Shown here: in pieces, positions 1 through 13,230 of the stretch
How the letters are laid out: each line of letters begins with the position of its first letter
How positions within the stretch are numbered: position 1 is the first letter of the stretch
Assembly: GCF_021347895.1 (NCBI RefSeq)
Contig: NC_067135.1
Span: 24,005,847 to 24,069,846, forward strand
Direction of reading: 5' to 3'
Origin: Acanthochromis polyacanthus
Taxonomy: Eukaryota; Chordata; Actinopteri; Pomacentridae
Length of the DNA: 64,000 nt
Position numbers and translations under genes: made by a program
The notes under the pieces: generated by a model
Seen by the model: only the letters and a program-made list of their open reading frames with translations
What the model was told of the DNA's origin: nothing
Database searches by the model: none

Positions 1-184
1 AAAACAAAAGCAAGAAACCTGTTTTTTTTTTTACCCAGCGTATAAAAACGAGTCAGTTCTGGATGTTATTCAGTAAAAATCCCCTGCCAGTGTAATTATA
101 AACTGTACAGACATCAGTTTAGCACCAGCTACAGCATCAAATACAAAGTCAAGAAAAATAAAAATGAAAAACAAACATATGTAA

Positions 185-1175
185 GTGCAGCATCACAGAA
201 AACAAATGGTTCACAAGACATGTAACACATGAGAATAATGAACATCCTCAGAAAGGTTTGTCTCAAAAAATATTTCAATAATTTGGTGTTTTTAAAATTA
301 ATATCCCAGTTTCTACCGTAAAATATGTTCAATATGTTGTTTTTTAGTCCGTTCAGAGCGACTGCATCGAACTAAAAGTGGTCTGATTTTAATTTCATTT
401 GAATTGTTCCAGCGCCACGGCTCCTTTAGAAAAAGTCCTCTCCAGCCAGACATGCAAACCAAATGAAAATTCACCGTCTTGGAACTGGATGCAAAGCAGA
501 TGCTGAGCTTTAGATCTGGGTGCACTTTGTCATCAAACAAACAACACTGATGCCGTGGACATTTTGTCCCAACAGTCACCTCAAACATTAGTAGTTAAAG
601 TTTAGAGAAACAAGCAAACAAACAACTAGAATCTGACAAATGAGCTGCAAAGTTAGGATTCAGAAAATTGCATTTGTTTTTTACATGCATCATCAAACAC
701 CTCCCTTAATGCAATATTATTCCAGTGCGATTTCAAAACCTGAAGCCTCTTCTATTGTCTGATTAAATGAGATGTGTGATTTCTGGACCACACTGCTCCT
801 CCGTTATCGGATATTTCTTCTCTGGCGGCTTCTTCCAGCTCACTTTCACGTCAGCTCCTCCCAGCTTCCTGTCAACCTGTTCAACAGAAAAGATCATCAG
901 GATACACTGAAAGTCTTAGCTTGTCTTTTTATGAACTCTGCATTAATATGTCAGAGAGAAAGAGCTGTAGTGTCTGTAAAACTCACCACTGCTCAGAGAG
1001 TTTTATTGCTTCTATCAAAGTGCAACGGTCATGTTTGATGTCACATGTGATGTAATCGATATGCGCTGCAGTATATTGTGATTTTATACCTTCATAAAAG
1101 CTGTCACGGGTAATAAAAGGGACTAAAGTTGATCGTTACCTTTTTCAGGATGGACTCCATCACAGTCGGATCATT
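185..1175. repeat. Segmental duplication, copy 1 (3' end of lectin gene A)
   Basis: This block is nearly identical to 14265-15248. It spans the last lectin exon, part of the exon before it and about 580 bp of downstream DNA. The partner lacks the CTLD exons and runs into unrelated sequence at 15249. The only differences seen are scattered substitutions and short indels, so the duplication looks fairly recent. Confidence 0.9.
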
Positions 1176-3977
1176 TATGTCCACAGAGACGGAAGAAACT
1201 AGATTCACTCTTACCAGGAAACGTTTCCTCTGTGCAGCTGGTGAGACTAAAATACATCATCAGCTTCATCATCATCATCATGACAAATGCACAATATAAC
1301 ATTCAGTGCTGTGAAGAAGTATTTTACCCCCTCAAGAAATCTTTTATTATTGCATATTTATCACACTTAAATGTTTCAGATCATCAAACTAATTTGAATG
1401 TCAGACAAATATAACCCACAAAAAGAACATCAACATCTAATCCAGGAGGTCACAGAAGAACCCAGAGGAACAACTAAAGATCTGCAGACCTCACTGGCCT
1501 CAGTTAAGGTCTGTCTACATGATTCCACAATAAGGAAGACTCTGGAGGAAATGGATCCATGGGAGAGTTGGAAGAATCAAACCACTACTGACCAAAAAGA
1601 ACATAAAGGTTCATCTGGTATTTACAAAAATATACATTTAGATGAGCTCCAAGACTTTAGGATAACATCCTGTGGACTGATGAGTCAAAGGTGGAACTTT
1701 CTGGAAGACATGGGTCTGTTCCATCTGGTGTGAAGCTAATACTGCATTCCACAAGAAGAACATGATACCAGCAGTGAAACATGGTGGTGGTAGTGTGATG
1801 GTTGGAGGACCTGGACCACTTGTCATCACTGATGGAGCCATGAATTCTGCTCTGAATTCAAACTATTCTACAGAGAAGAGTGGACCAGAATTCCTCCATA
1901 GTGATGGAAAAGACCGATCACAAGCTGGAACAAACATTTAACTGCAGTAGTTGCTGCCAAGAGACCAACCAGTTATCTGGGTCAGGAGGGTAATTACTTT
2001 TTCACAGGGTGACATAGACTTGTGGGTTATTTCTGTCTAATATTCAGTAACTATTGTTTGTATTGTATTAGTTTGGTGATCTTAAACATTTAAGTGAGAG
2101 AAATATGCAACAATAGAAGATATGTTTGCGTTTTATTCTGTGATTTTAATTTCACTGTTCTCTTCTAAAGGCATCTCTGTTAAGCCCCTCCAGTCATCTT
2201 GTGAATGCTGCTATATAAATGAACTTATTTTGCCCTATCATGACAGAAAGAGGCGTTTACTTACGACTGTAGCAAAAAAATGGATGTTTTTCCACGCAGC
2301 TCCTGTCCGTCATCCCCAGATTGTTCACATCCAGCACCCCACAGTTTCCAGCTGGGGTCGGATGGAGGGGTTTCCAGGGAACGAACGAGGCCTCGCTGCC
2401 GTCCGACCACCTCCAGGTCGCCCTCGTCATCCCGATCCAAACCCGCTGTCGGTTCACCATCTTCTGCAGGTGCTCGTTCTCTGCCCGGTTCCTCACTCTG
2501 GCCAGGTCTGAGTGCAGATTCCTGCAGTGAAGCTGAGCCGAGGCCCAGTCCATGGAGCTGCTGACCAGGACGAACCTCTGAGAAAGATCAGCTTCAAACC
2601 CTGAAAAGGTTTCAACATGTGTTCACTATAGTTGTGTTTCAGGATCAAGAGCTGAATTAAAGTGATTTCCACAAATATAATCTAATAATCTAAAATCTAT
2701 AATCTCAATGTCTTTTTAGGATTCATATACTGCAATAACAAGAACAATAACAATAAGTATATATGTATTAAAAATATTGTCATTTTTGTTATGTTTATTG
2801 TAATTTAAATAATGCATTATCCTCTGTAAACATATTGATTATTGATGTGGACATTATTTACAATTTTGGCTCCTTTTTTATTTAATGCTTTGTTATACTA
2901 ACAACATGGTATACTAATGCTTTTTTTCAGTGATTTTACTCACTAAAGGGAAAAAAAATCAGTTAAAGATATGTTTAGAATAAAGATTTAAATACTGTCA
3001 AAATATCTTATTTTTTTATTCTGTTTATTGTAATTCAAATCATGTATTACCCTCAACAAAAATACTGATTTTTAAGGTTGGTGTTGGGTTTTTTCTTATT
3101 ATTTTTGTACAAACACTGCCGTTCAAAAGTTTGGGGTCACCCAGACATTTTCATGTTTTCCATGAAAACCCACACTTTTATTCATGTGCTAACATAACTG
3201 CACAAGTGTTTTCTAATCATCAATGAGCCTTTCAACACCATTAGCTAACACAATGTAGCATTAGAACACAGGAGTGAAGCTTTTCCAGCTAGAACAGTCA
3301 TTTACCACATTAACAATGTCTAGACTGTATTTATCATTCATTTAATGTTATCTTTATTGAAAAAAAATGCTTTTCTTTCAAAAATAAGAACATTTCTTAG
3401 TGACCCCACTCTATCGAATGGTCGTGTATTTGTGATTTTACTTCCACTAAAAGCATTCGTCTTTTGCAGTGCGTTCTCACCGTTGTAGCAGAAGAAGCTC
3501 AGACTGGAGCTGCAGTCTGTAGCCGACCATCCTCCAGACTCCGATAAGCTCCCACAGAGATGGCTGCCGGGTTCTTCAGCGGCCCAGTTCCAGTAGGCCG
3601 GTTCTCCTTCCTTGTAGTCATCTGCTTCGGACCGTGACCAGCCCCAAACTCTGTGCAAACCCAAGAACACGTCTGAAAATCCGTCTCCCACCAGAGCGGC
3701 CAGCTCGGCCAGCTCCTGCTCGTCGTTAACGCTGACCAGATCTTGGTGTTCATCTCGGCAGTATTTCTGGGCTTCAGACCAGGCTGTTGGTGTGTCAACG
3801 AAGTGGAACCGAGGAGGAGAAAGCGAAGAGGAGAAACGACACAGACCTGCAGGTCGTGTTAGAGGAAAATATCAATTTTGCTTTCATATTCTTCACCGGA
3901 CTCCTCAGTTATGGATCTTAAAATCATTAAAGAATGTTACCTGAGAGTACAAAGATGCCAAATATTCTCCTGTCCAT
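763..3977 (-). CDS. Lectin A: secreted or ER protein with two C-type lectin domains, five coding exons
   Basis: Coding exons read on the minus strand are 3941-3977 (start and hydrophobic leader), 3481-3846 (CTLD1), 2265-2600 (CTLD2), 1140-1237 and 763-876. All junctions have GT/AG sites and the phases agree, giving 317 codons with no stop. The leader begins MDRRIFGIFVLSG. CTLD1 has the fold hallmarks AWSEAQKYC, FLGLHR, W.W and SFFCY. CTLD2 has WASAQLHC, WIGM, WRWSDG and PFFCY. Neither domain shows EPN/QPD or WND calcium-sugar motifs, so classical calcium-dependent sugar binding is doubtful. The tail ([11 protein letters not shown], then KVSWKKPPEKK) matches the lysine-rich tail of copies B and C but ends EITHLI, without KDEL. 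CTLD genes of this type form lineage-specific clusters in fish. A Tc1 remnant and a MITE sit in its introns. The exon model is inferred; the protein family is clear. Confidence 0.85.
1290..2040 (+). mobile_element. Degenerate Tc1/mariner transposon remnant in lectin A intron
   Basis: The plus strand contains decayed Tc1-type transposase in several frames. Recognisable pieces are a helix-turn-helix-like N-terminal part near 1400-1560, the WTDESK catalytic neighbourhood near 1673-1690, and the KHGGGSVMV block near 1780-1805. Stops and frame changes are frequent, so it cannot be functional. Flanking AT-rich DNA resembles the ends of the family, but I did not define exact terminal repeats. Confidence 0.75.
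3116..3427. mobile_element. Short non-autonomous DNA transposon (MITE) in lectin A intron
   Basis: The left end reads CACTGCCGTTCAAAAGTTTG followed by GGGTCAC. The right end is an imperfect inverted copy (GTGACCCCACTCTATCGAA then TGGTCGTG). The same end recurs at 14236-14256, 51937-51965 and 55985-56012. This is a common fish MITE end. About 310 bp, no coding capacity. Confidence 0.7.
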
Positions 3978-5199
3978 GGTGTGTGGTTTCAGCAAATTAA
4001 AAAGTTTTCACTCCTGTCATGTAAACCATCATTAGTATCACTGTTATGTGATTGATGAGGATGATAATAAAACCCAGCCCTGATCCGGGAAGTTTTCAGG
4101 TGAGAATCTGGGTGGAGTCGTCTCCTGTTTCTTTACATTCAAAGCAGGAATTTCTGTGTCAGCGCTCTGGTGAGCACGATGATGCAAAAATCCATGTTTG
4201 TTCTGGAGGTCAGCTCTCTGGAGAAACAGGAGAAAAACTGCTGGCAGAATAAAGATGTTTTAAAGCTAAGCTCACATCAATGACTGAGCAAAAGAATCAG
4301 GCAGAATGCTTAAAACCGAGAGAATTATCAGACAAATCTGCAGTTTTCAAGTGTTTTAATGTAGTTTCAAGCTTTCGCCAAACATCTCATGACAGAAAAA
4401 GTTTGAAAAAAGATGCATGCACTAACTGACCAGTCAAGCATTTGGTAGGAAAATATCTCACATCTTCTCATCGGGAGATTTTTCAGAGAACAAGACTCCA
4501 CATGCTAACTGGTTAGCATCGTTTGCTTGTAGTTTAAGTAAACAACAGCAATCGCAAGTTCACCACAACAACTGTTTCATTTGAAATTACACTCAAGCAG
4601 TTGTTTTGTCGCCTGAAAGTTGATGGATATAGAAAAAAGTTCTGAAGAACTGGTCTGACAAACGTGACTCTGCATGGTTTGTGAATTTGTGAATGCAAAG
4701 TACATGGAAACGCGGACCGTCTAGTGATGCAAGGGGTTTTGCAAGACAAAACAAAAATCCCCTGAGAAACACTGATCAAATCATCCTAGTAGAGTCAAGA
4801 GCAGCTAAAAGTGAAATACAGGGAACAGAACATCAACAAGCAATTCTGCAAAGGTCTCCTGATTCAGGTTTAGCATTTATGGTGCAGATGTTTGTGCCAT
4901 TCTATATGGAATCAAAGCATTTTAATACAAACACAGGCATAGATTTCAGGGGATACAAGCAAAGGATTTCAGTTTTAATACATTAAACACAGATAAAATT
5001 ACTTAAAGTTGAAGAATCTAAAAGACTTTGCTTCTGATGAACGTAGCTCTGATGACACTGTTGAGCTTTTTTCTGCCTCAAATCAAGACAAACAGTCGGC
5101 TGGGTTTCGAGGCTGATTGGTAATAATTTTTAATGCTGCGTTTCATCACTGAAGAGGTTTAAAATCTTTTCCTTCAAAACATATGACATAAAATAGAAC
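3978..5199. other. Upstream flank of lectin A; includes a duplicated block at 4710-5165
   Basis: No gene is visible. The part 4710-5000 recurs at 15370-15660 and 5000-5165 recurs at 17960-18135, so the lectin 5' flank was duplicated along with the 3' block and later split by insertions. Promoter elements for lectin A are expected just above 3977, but I see no convincing TATA box. Confidence 0.6.
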
Positions 5200-5710
5200 T
5201 TATGCCAGTGTAAAGTATCCCAGACTCCATATCATGATGCTGCTGCCACCATGCGTCACATCATAAGATAGTCCTTTATTTCTCCCCACTCCAAGGGAAA
5301 TCACACTGTTAGAGCAGCTTATGTAACAATAAACATAATAATAGGAATAAAATAGGAATAAAATAGTAGTAATAATATTTACAATATGTACAAGGATGAG
5401 AAATGAGAATGAAATAGTACAGCACTGACTCAATGTAAACAACACAATATAAAGTGGCTTGAAAAAATAAGTTTAAAAGTGTAGAGCTGTGGCAGTGCAA
5501 GAATTGCTGTGCAAATTTGACGGTTTGGGGTGATGTGATACGGGTCCAGTATATGCTAGCATCAGCCATGTTGTACAGTCTGACAGCAGATGGGATGAAG
5601 GACCTGTGATAGCGCTTCTTCTTGCAGGGTGGGTGTCTTAGTCTGCTGTTGAAGGAGCTGCTGAAAGACCCCACAGTGTCATGCAGTGGGTGAGAGGGAT
5701 TGTCCATGAT
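5200..5710 (-). mobile_element. LINE 3'-end fragment, with a short Tc1-type scrap
   Basis: On the minus strand 5500-5707 encodes a peptide typical of the C-terminus of fish LINE reverse transcriptases (CKKKRYHRSFIPSAVRLYN). It is followed by an A/T-rich tail at 5320-5380. A transposase-like scrap (the antisense of GGSSIMIW) lies at 5220-5255. Both are fossils. Confidence 0.6.
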
Positions 5711-6284
5711 GGATGTTTGCTATCATCCTTCTCTCACCTACCTCCTCTATCAAAATCACTGAAATGTGACACAAAATGATAAAAAAAATAATAATAATGC
5801 AAATGATCACATCGAAAGTGTCAAAAATGAACAAAATTGCACGTAAATTAACATCGAAGGACGGAAAATTACTAATCAGAGACACAACATGATACCAAAC
5901 TTCAGGAAGATGCAGTTAGAGACACAAAACATAAATCATGTCTTGCTTATCTGTGGGATGAGTGGCCATACTGTTATACATCAATAGAGACAAATTGTTT
6001 TACAATCCATACACGCATCATCCTTAAAAAGAAGTTATTTCTTTAATAAACAACTAAATATCATGACATGGGGCAGGAGGATCTCATCACTGCTGTCAGC
6101 AGATGAGATGCTCATTGTTTTGCAAATCAAGGGATTAGAATTTGGTTTAAGTGGAAGATGTAAGGTCAAGACAAGGAGAAGAGAGAGGAAAGGAGAAACA
6201 AGAAGGCATTACTGCAGCTGTAATCCGGGAAATCGTTAAAATTCTGAGATTTAGATAAAGAGACAAGAAGTGAAGGGTTTGGAG

Positions 6285-9031
6285 ATGTCACCAGCCTACA
6301 GACCAGGTAAGAAATTTGTTTAAAAACATAATAAAAACAGACGAAAGTTGACTTTAGTTTCTTCAGTGCATAAAATAGACCAATAGAGCAGACTCAGATA
6401 TTATTTTTCTGGCAAGTTAAGAAACAAACAACATCTTGTTGAACTTCAGAATTCCAGCATGTGTTGACAGGTTCTGATGAATGTGTTTTATCCTCAGGTG
6501 TTAACGGCGCCTTGCTGTGCATCGTCCTTTTATCAGGTCAGTCTGCATGTGTGTGATTCATGATTAAAGTTGTTCTGATACACACAAAATATGTTTAAAA
6601 GCAGTGGAAAATTTCAAGTTTCAACAGCTTCAAAAAACTGTGAAAATAACTGCAAATGTATTTAAATAATTACATTTTTGGGACAATTAAATACAGTGAA
6701 ACTGTAATTCTTTTATAGAACAAATTCACATTTATAAAACATCTGACTTTTGTTGTCTGTTCTTGACGTCACTCTTTCCATTGACTTCTGAAGCAACTGT
6801 TGGATTTCTAACATGTTGAATGAAGAATCTGTCTCCTACCAACCCGATCATTTTACTATCTTTAAAGATAGAGACAGCTTTAAGACTCTAAAAACAAAAT
6901 GTGAATGAATACATGTTTTAGTATTCAAACATTTCAGCAGAACAAAATGGTGTTATAAAGAGAGCAAACCTCAAACGTGTGGATGATGGAAATATGGCAA
7001 GTTTGTTTCATTTATGACCATTTTCAGTCCACAGCAGTCATTGGTGTCCAAACTGTGGGTGTGTTTGATCCACGTCTGTCTCATTTTTGCTTTTAGATGA
7101 TATTTATGTGATCATTTAACCTGTTGACAGAAGGACGATGACAGTCCTGAAATGAACAAACAAGTCATTTTAACCTAAACTCAAAGGTTAAAGTGCTTAT
7201 TTTACTCAAAACAGCAAACTTTAAACCTTAATGTGAATGTTTTTTTAGCTGCAGCACAGAGAAACAGTCACTACTACAAACTAGACGAGCCCCCAGTAGA
7301 GGGCAGAACCATACCCATGCATGATACTCTGCATCAATTTTGATCATCCTACGTATATCCCTTCCTACTTGATCTGCTGACCTGTAACTCCAAATCTGAG
7401 CAGGGGACCTTAGACCGATCTTCAGTGCCAAGTTTGATCATCCTGACTTCAGCACTTGCAGAGATATCTGAACGGACATAGACACATACATACTTACCCA
7501 GCCAGCCAGCCAGCCAGATACCGAAGTGAATGCAGTAACCCTGCTGACGTGTACGTCAGGCGTGGTTAATTATGTCACATTGATTAGGATGAAAAACGTG
7601 TCTTTTTCAGGGCTCTGTTCATGCCTTCATCAATGCCAATTCATTGATGAAGACCTGGGGTGAAGTTCAACAGAACTGCAGAGAAAAGTTCACCGACCTG
7701 GCTACTGTGGACAACATGGAAGACGTGGCTCAACTGACTGCAGCTGCTGGCAGTGGCTTCAGTGGAAAGAGTATGGATTGGCCTGTATGACAATTCTGGT
7801 AGCTGGGCGTGGTCGATGACAGATGATGGCTACTACGGAACGAATAAGGAGTTCTCTCTCAGGTGGGGCACTGGTCAACCAAGTGAACGCAAAGATTACT
7901 GGAAGATATGCAGCACCGTAAATAACGGTCCATTGTTTGATTCGTCATGCTCCAACAAAAACCATTTTCTCTGCTATGACAATTCAGCCGGTAAGTAAAA
8001 TGTTACTTGTTTTGGTTTCCGTGATCCAATAACATGTAGTGCATTTTCCAGACTGTGGTATAATTATTACTTCAAGAGTGTGTATAGGCCCCAAAACAGA
8101 AAATGAACGGCAGCTTTGACTGTTTCATTTGTCTTGTACAGATGTAACTCAGATGTGAAGATCTGACTCTTTTCTTAATTTGATTTCATGCATACTGATT
8201 TTTTTTTAAATTGTTGGTCAGAGTAAATTGCTTTTGTGTGCAAATTAGTCTGACTGAACTTTCAAAATTCTTGCCAGCTTCTTCTTCCCCAGGATTTGTC
8301 TATAAGCCCTGGAGGAACCTGACGTGAGAGGACGCTCAGAGCTACTGCAGGAAATTCCACACAGACCTGGCCTCCATCAGGAATGAAGAAGAGAGGACAC
8401 GGGTCCAGCAGGAAATACCAAGAGATAAGATTGTTTACGTTGGCCTGCACCGTAATACCTGGTCCCCTTGGTCAGATGGCACAGAGCACAAATTCAAAAA
8501 CTGGCTGACTGGACACCCATTAGCTAACACTGGAGACTGTGCTACCAGTTGGATCGGTACTACTAATGCTGGAAAGTGGGTGGAAGATCGTTGTGACCAA
8601 AAACTTCCTTTCATGTGCCACTACGGTGACTTGTCTTCAAACAAACTCACACTGACTGTGTTGAACTGACACTCAAGTCTATTTTTCATGAATCTGTATT
8701 TCCATTTTGTCCAGAGAAAAAGCAGCAGTTTCGGATCAAGCTGAGGGCTCTGAAATCCACAATGGACCTGAATGACCCCGCTGTGACTGAGGCCATCCTG
8801 AAACTGGTCAGTGTGAGATGAGATAGTTTCATGTTAACATTTAAATTTAAGAAGACATAAATCTGTAAGAACAAGAATAAAAAATCCTTTCTTTTTGCTC
8901 CTGAACTTGTTTTTCAGCTGAAGGAGAAGCTGAAAGAGAAAGGGATCACAGCAGGGGTCAAACTTAGATGGGTCAAGAAGCCTGACAACACCATCTTCCA
9001 GGAAGAGAAGGAAGAGAAGGATGAACTGTAA
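6285..9031 (+). pseudogene. Lectin B: decayed two-CTLD lectin gene with C-terminal KDEL
   Basis: Exons are recognisable at 6285-6306, 6498-6536 (hydrophobic leader GALLCIVLLSG), 7611-7990 (CTLD1), 8293-8625 (CTLD2), 8715-8806 and 8918-9031, all with GT/AG borders in matching phase. Three lesions disable it. A 4-base loss near 7650, seen by comparison with copy C, brings an early TGA. An extra base near 7770 shifts frame. A TGG-to-TGA change in the LTWED motif of CTLD2 lies near 8321. The last exon ends EEKEEKDEL, so the ancestral product carried a canonical KDEL ER-retrieval signal. CTLD2 keeps WIG-like, WSDGTEHKF and FMCHY signatures. Copies C and D derive from the same ancestor. It could still be transcribed, but not as a full protein. 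Confidence 0.85.
7240..7580. repeat. Interspersed repeat in lectin B intron
   Basis: The sequence is an inverted relative of 52665-52990; both can be translated to the same spurious peptide beginning MALKI.LRSPAQ. It includes a short CAGC array (7498-7515). Probably a MITE or SINE-like unit; no terminal structure was resolved. Confidence 0.55.
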
Positions 9032-10384
9032 ACTGTATTTACAGGATATCTTTCATTTGTTTTACTTTGAAGGTTTATGTTTTAGGTTGACATGTTAGAG
9101 CCAACTAATAAATATCAAACTGTCATGTGAGACATTTATTGTTTAGGAGTAGAGCAGAGTAAATTGTTCATAAAACTGAACAAATATCTTATTTATCCTG
9201 TTGCTCTGTTGACAAATTAATGGTAGGACAGATTTACAGATGATTTTATGCAACATACATGTGGAAATGTACACATTTAAACTCTGAAAACTTTCTCATG
9301 TGAAAATGTTGTAATGAACTGCAGAGACATCAGCGTATCCCTGGAAAGCTGGACTCATTTATATAGCATGTTGTTGGATATTTAAGTGTGATATGTGTGA
9401 TGTGGTAGGATCTAATATTGTAGCTTTGTAAGAAAATCTCTGAGACTGTGAGAGTCGAGTGAATATTCTTCATTGTGTGGTTTTTAAATATCTACAGAGC
9501 TGTAGTTGACTTTTATCTGTTCTTTGTGTCAAAACTGTATTTGCAACTGGTATCATCATACCGATTTCTGTTAATTGTGCTGGATTTCATTTTCAATATT
9601 TTTTTTTTGACAGTAGCAAAAATTATCACCAGTTGTACCCTTTTAAATTTAAATGTGGATTTTCAGTTTAATCTGATTCTTTATTTAAATATGTAATCAT
9701 GCATTAAACCCGCAACTCTTTCTAAACCTGCTTCTGAACCAGCCGAGCTGCTACATGAGCTCTTGCATGAAGGGAAAATATTTAAAATCGGATGTAATGA
9801 ATCATAATGACAAATATGATAAAATATTCACGTGTGAAAAGTGTAGTTTGCTTCATATTTATCTGATATCCAAATGAAGACTGAATGGTTTGAAAGTCTT
9901 TGTTCCTGTGAAACTTGTCAGTTTATGAAGACAGAATAAATTCTGTGAAAAAACTTGCTAATTTGTAAAATTTCCTAAATTTCCTTTGATGTTGTCGTGT
10001 AAGTCTGACCAGATGAACTAAACTGATATCATCTGTGAGTTAAAACATAAATTCCACATGGGTGTCCAGATTAAATGAGAAGGTTGACTTTGAATTAAAC
10101 CTGTAATAATTTCTTGCAGTGTTCTGACTGCTCCACTTGGTGGCAATAAAGCACAAGTAAAACAAAAGCCTCTGATCCTGTAAAGAGTGGTGACGCTCCA
10201 TCCTGTTTCTCTGACGGGTCAAGGAAGGACATAGATTCAGTTTGTTATGAAACAAAATTGTCACAGGTTTGTTGAGAACCCAGATGCAGACACCAACGAA
10301 GTGAAGAAGATCAGAGATTTAGTGAAGAAGGTGTTGATTCATGAAAGTGAATTACAAGGTACGTTTGGTTGTCTGTCTGTGTGA
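9032..10384. repeat. 3' flank of lectin B, duplicated downstream of lectin C
   Basis: No gene. From the stop codon of B to about 10260 the sequence is closely matched at 48480-49560, so the duplication that made C included over 1 kb of 3' flank. A polyadenylation-like AATAAA lies at 9107-9112, consistent with a short lectin 3' UTR. Confidence 0.75.
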
Positions 10385-10560
10385 CCCTGTGATGGACTGG
10401 AGACCCTGTGATGGACTGGAGACTCTGTGATGGACTGGAGACCTGTCCAGGTTTCCCTTGCCTTCACCTAAGTCAGTAGGGATAGACTCCAGCCCCCCTG
10501 CGACCCCACAGCGGATAAGGCAATGGATAGATAATGGATGGATGGATGGAATTACAAGGA
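10385..10560 (-). repeat. LINE/SINE-type 3' tail with short tandem repeat
   Basis: Four degenerate copies of CTGTGATGGACTGGAGAC are followed by the typical fish retroposon tail (GCGACCCCACAGCGGATAAG, then a GATGGATGG run). It probably belongs with the LINE fragment that follows. Confidence 0.6.
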
Positions 10561-10689
10561 GAAATCCAAGTGCAGGCAACATAAACAGACTAGACAAACC
10601 AGGGGAATTAGCAAGGGGAAGTGACTAAACAAACAAACCAACCAAAATGCTACGCCACCTGTCATCCGTTCATTGTCTTCCGCTTATCT

Positions 10690-13085
10690 GGGGTCGGGTC
10701 ATGGAGGCGGCAGATGAAGCAGGTCATTCCAGACATCCCTCCAACCAGCAACGCTTTCTAGCTCTTCCTGGGGGATCCCAAGGCGTTCCCAGACCACATG
10801 AGATATATAATCCTTCCACAGATTTCTGGGTCTACCCCAGGGTCTCTTCTCAGGTGGACGTGTTCGGAAAATCTCCAAAGAAAGTCTCCCCGGAGGCATC
10901 CAAATCAGATGACCAAACCACCTCAACTGTCTTCTTTCAATGCGAAGAAGCAGTGGCTCTACTCCAACCTCCCTCCGGATGTCTGATCTTCTCTCCCTAT
11001 CTCTAAGGCTGAACCCCTTGTTCTTTCAGTCACTACCCAGAGGTAGGTAAGGGTTGGCGCATAGATGGACTGGTAAATTGAGATCTTCGTCTTGTGGCTC
11101 ACCTCCCTCTTCACCACGATGGTTTGATACAACGCCTGCATTACTGCTGACACCACACCAATTCACCTGTCTATCTCACGCTCAACTTCATGCCTTGGAC
11201 TTGGAGGTGCTGATCAGCATCCCCGCTGCTTCACACTCGGCTGTAAACTGCTCCAGTCCATATTGAGGGTCAGAGTCTGAGGAAACCAACAGAACCACAT
11301 CATCTGAAAAAAGCAGAGACACAATCCTGAGGTCCCCAAACCGGACACATTCCTCTCCCCTGCTGCACCTTGAGATCCTGTCCATGAACACCACGAACAG
11401 GATTGGAGACAAGGGGCAGCAATGGTGGGGTCCAATACCCACTGGAAACGAGTCTAACTTTGTGCCGAGTATGTGAACACAGCTCTCACTTTGGTTGTAC
11501 AGGGACTGAATGGCTCGTATCAGTGAGCCTTGTGCCCCATACGCCCGCAGTGTTCCCCACAGAGCCCCCTCAGGGGACACGGTCATAGGCCTTTTCCAGA
11601 TCCACAAAACACATGAGCTGGCAGGTGGAACTCCCATGACCCCCTCAGCAGGTCCGCAAGAGTAAAGAGCTGATCCACTGTTCCACGACCAGGATGGAAT
11701 CTACATTGCCCATCCTGAATCCGAGGTTTAACAATCGGTTGGAGCCTCCCTTCCAGCAACTGAGTGTAAATTTCCCGGGGAGGCAGAGACGTGTGATACC
11801 CCAGTAGCTGGAACACATTCTCCAGTCCCCCTTTTTGACAATGGGGACCACGTAGAATCTCTGCCACTCTACAGGCACCGTACCCGATGCCCACGTAACA
11901 TTGTAGAGATGTGTCAGCCAAGACAGTCCAAGAATGTCCAGAGCCTTCAGCATCTCAGTATGGATCTTGTCCACACCTGGTGCCTTGCCACTGAAGAACT
12001 TCTTAACTAGCATGACAAACTCTGCCATAGATATGGACGAAGTTTCCCCCGAGTCTTCAGGCCCTGTTCCCCCTGCAGAGGACATGTGCAATTGTTCCTT
12101 AAAGTGCTCCTTCCACCACCCAGAAATGTCCACAGTACGAGTCAACGGTTCTACCCCTCAAATGTAAACAGCCTGAGCAAAGCCTTGTTGCTTTGAGGCA
12201 TCAAACGGTTTGCCAGAACTTCCTTGAGGCCAACTGAAAGTCCTTCTTCATAGCCCTTCTGAACGCCTCCCATACCTGAGCTTCCGCAACTGAGCTGCCA
12301 CCCTTTTGACCAACCGGTACTTGTCAGATGCTTCAGGAGACCCCTAAACAAGCCAAACATGAAAGGAACCAGTGACCTTCAGGCCACAGCTCCTAACAGC
12401 CACCTCTGCAATGGAGGCTTTGAACATGGAACACTCAGAATCCATGTCCCCAATCTCCCCTGGGATGCAGAAGAAGCTCTTCTGGAGGTGGGAGTTGAAA
12501 ACCCCACAGACAGGGGCCTCCATCAGACATTTACAGTTCACCCTCACTACATGTTTGTAATTGCCAGGTCTGTCCGACAGCCTTCCCTGCCATCGGATCC
12601 AACTCAGCACCAGGTGACAATCAGTTGACAGCTCTGCTCCTCTCTTCACCCTAGTGTCCGAGACATACAGCTGCAGGTCTGATGACATGACTGTGACATC
12701 AATCATGGACCTTTGGCCTAAAGTGCTCTGGTAACAGGTACATTTATGAGCTACCTTTTGCTTCAACACAGTGTTTGCTATGGCCAGTCTATGGCTAGCA
12801 CAGAAGTCCAATAATAAAACACCACTTGGGTTCAGATCAGTCCGTTCCTCCCAATCAATCCCTCCAGGTTTCTCCGTCATTGCCCATGTGAGCGTTGAAA
12901 TCCCCCAGGAGAACTATAGAGTCCCCAGCTGGTACCTCTTCCAGGATACCACCCATAGACTCTAAGAAGGCTGAGTACTCTGAACTACAGTTTGGTGGAT
13001 AAACACAAACAACAGTCAGAGTTTTCCCTTCTGCGACACGCAGCCACAGAGAGGCGATCATCTCATTCTCTGGAGAGAATTCCAA
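10690..13085 (-). mobile_element. 5'-truncated non-LTR retrotransposon (LINE), many frameshifts
   Basis: On the minus strand, from 13085 down, the order is a partial AP-type endonuclease ([13 protein letters not shown], then TDCHLVLSWIR), reverse transcriptase (CPLSPILFVVFMDR and the catalytic block LLFSDDVVLL, where SDD replaces the usual ADD) and a C-terminal block (MRWFGHLIWMPPGRL, WGRPRNLW). The endonuclease lacks its N-terminus. Reading passes through at least six frames with stops, so it is dead. The repeat clade (RTE/Rex or similar) is not certain from memory. Confidence 0.85.
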
Positions 13086-13230
13086 CAGCTGCTATGATTG
13101 GTGGAACTCACGGGAGGCGGGCCAAAATTGCAGGAAAGTTGCGGTGATTGGACAAAATTGAAAGGCCGCGCAAAGTTCGCGGAGATTGGTTGCTTTCGCG
13201 CGAATTCCTGGAGGGACTGATAGGGGTATT

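Noticed and set aside
7753..7998. Stand-alone 81-aa lectin gene
   Set aside because: It is the second half of a CTLD exon of the decayed lectin B; the apparent start is a GTG inside the domain.
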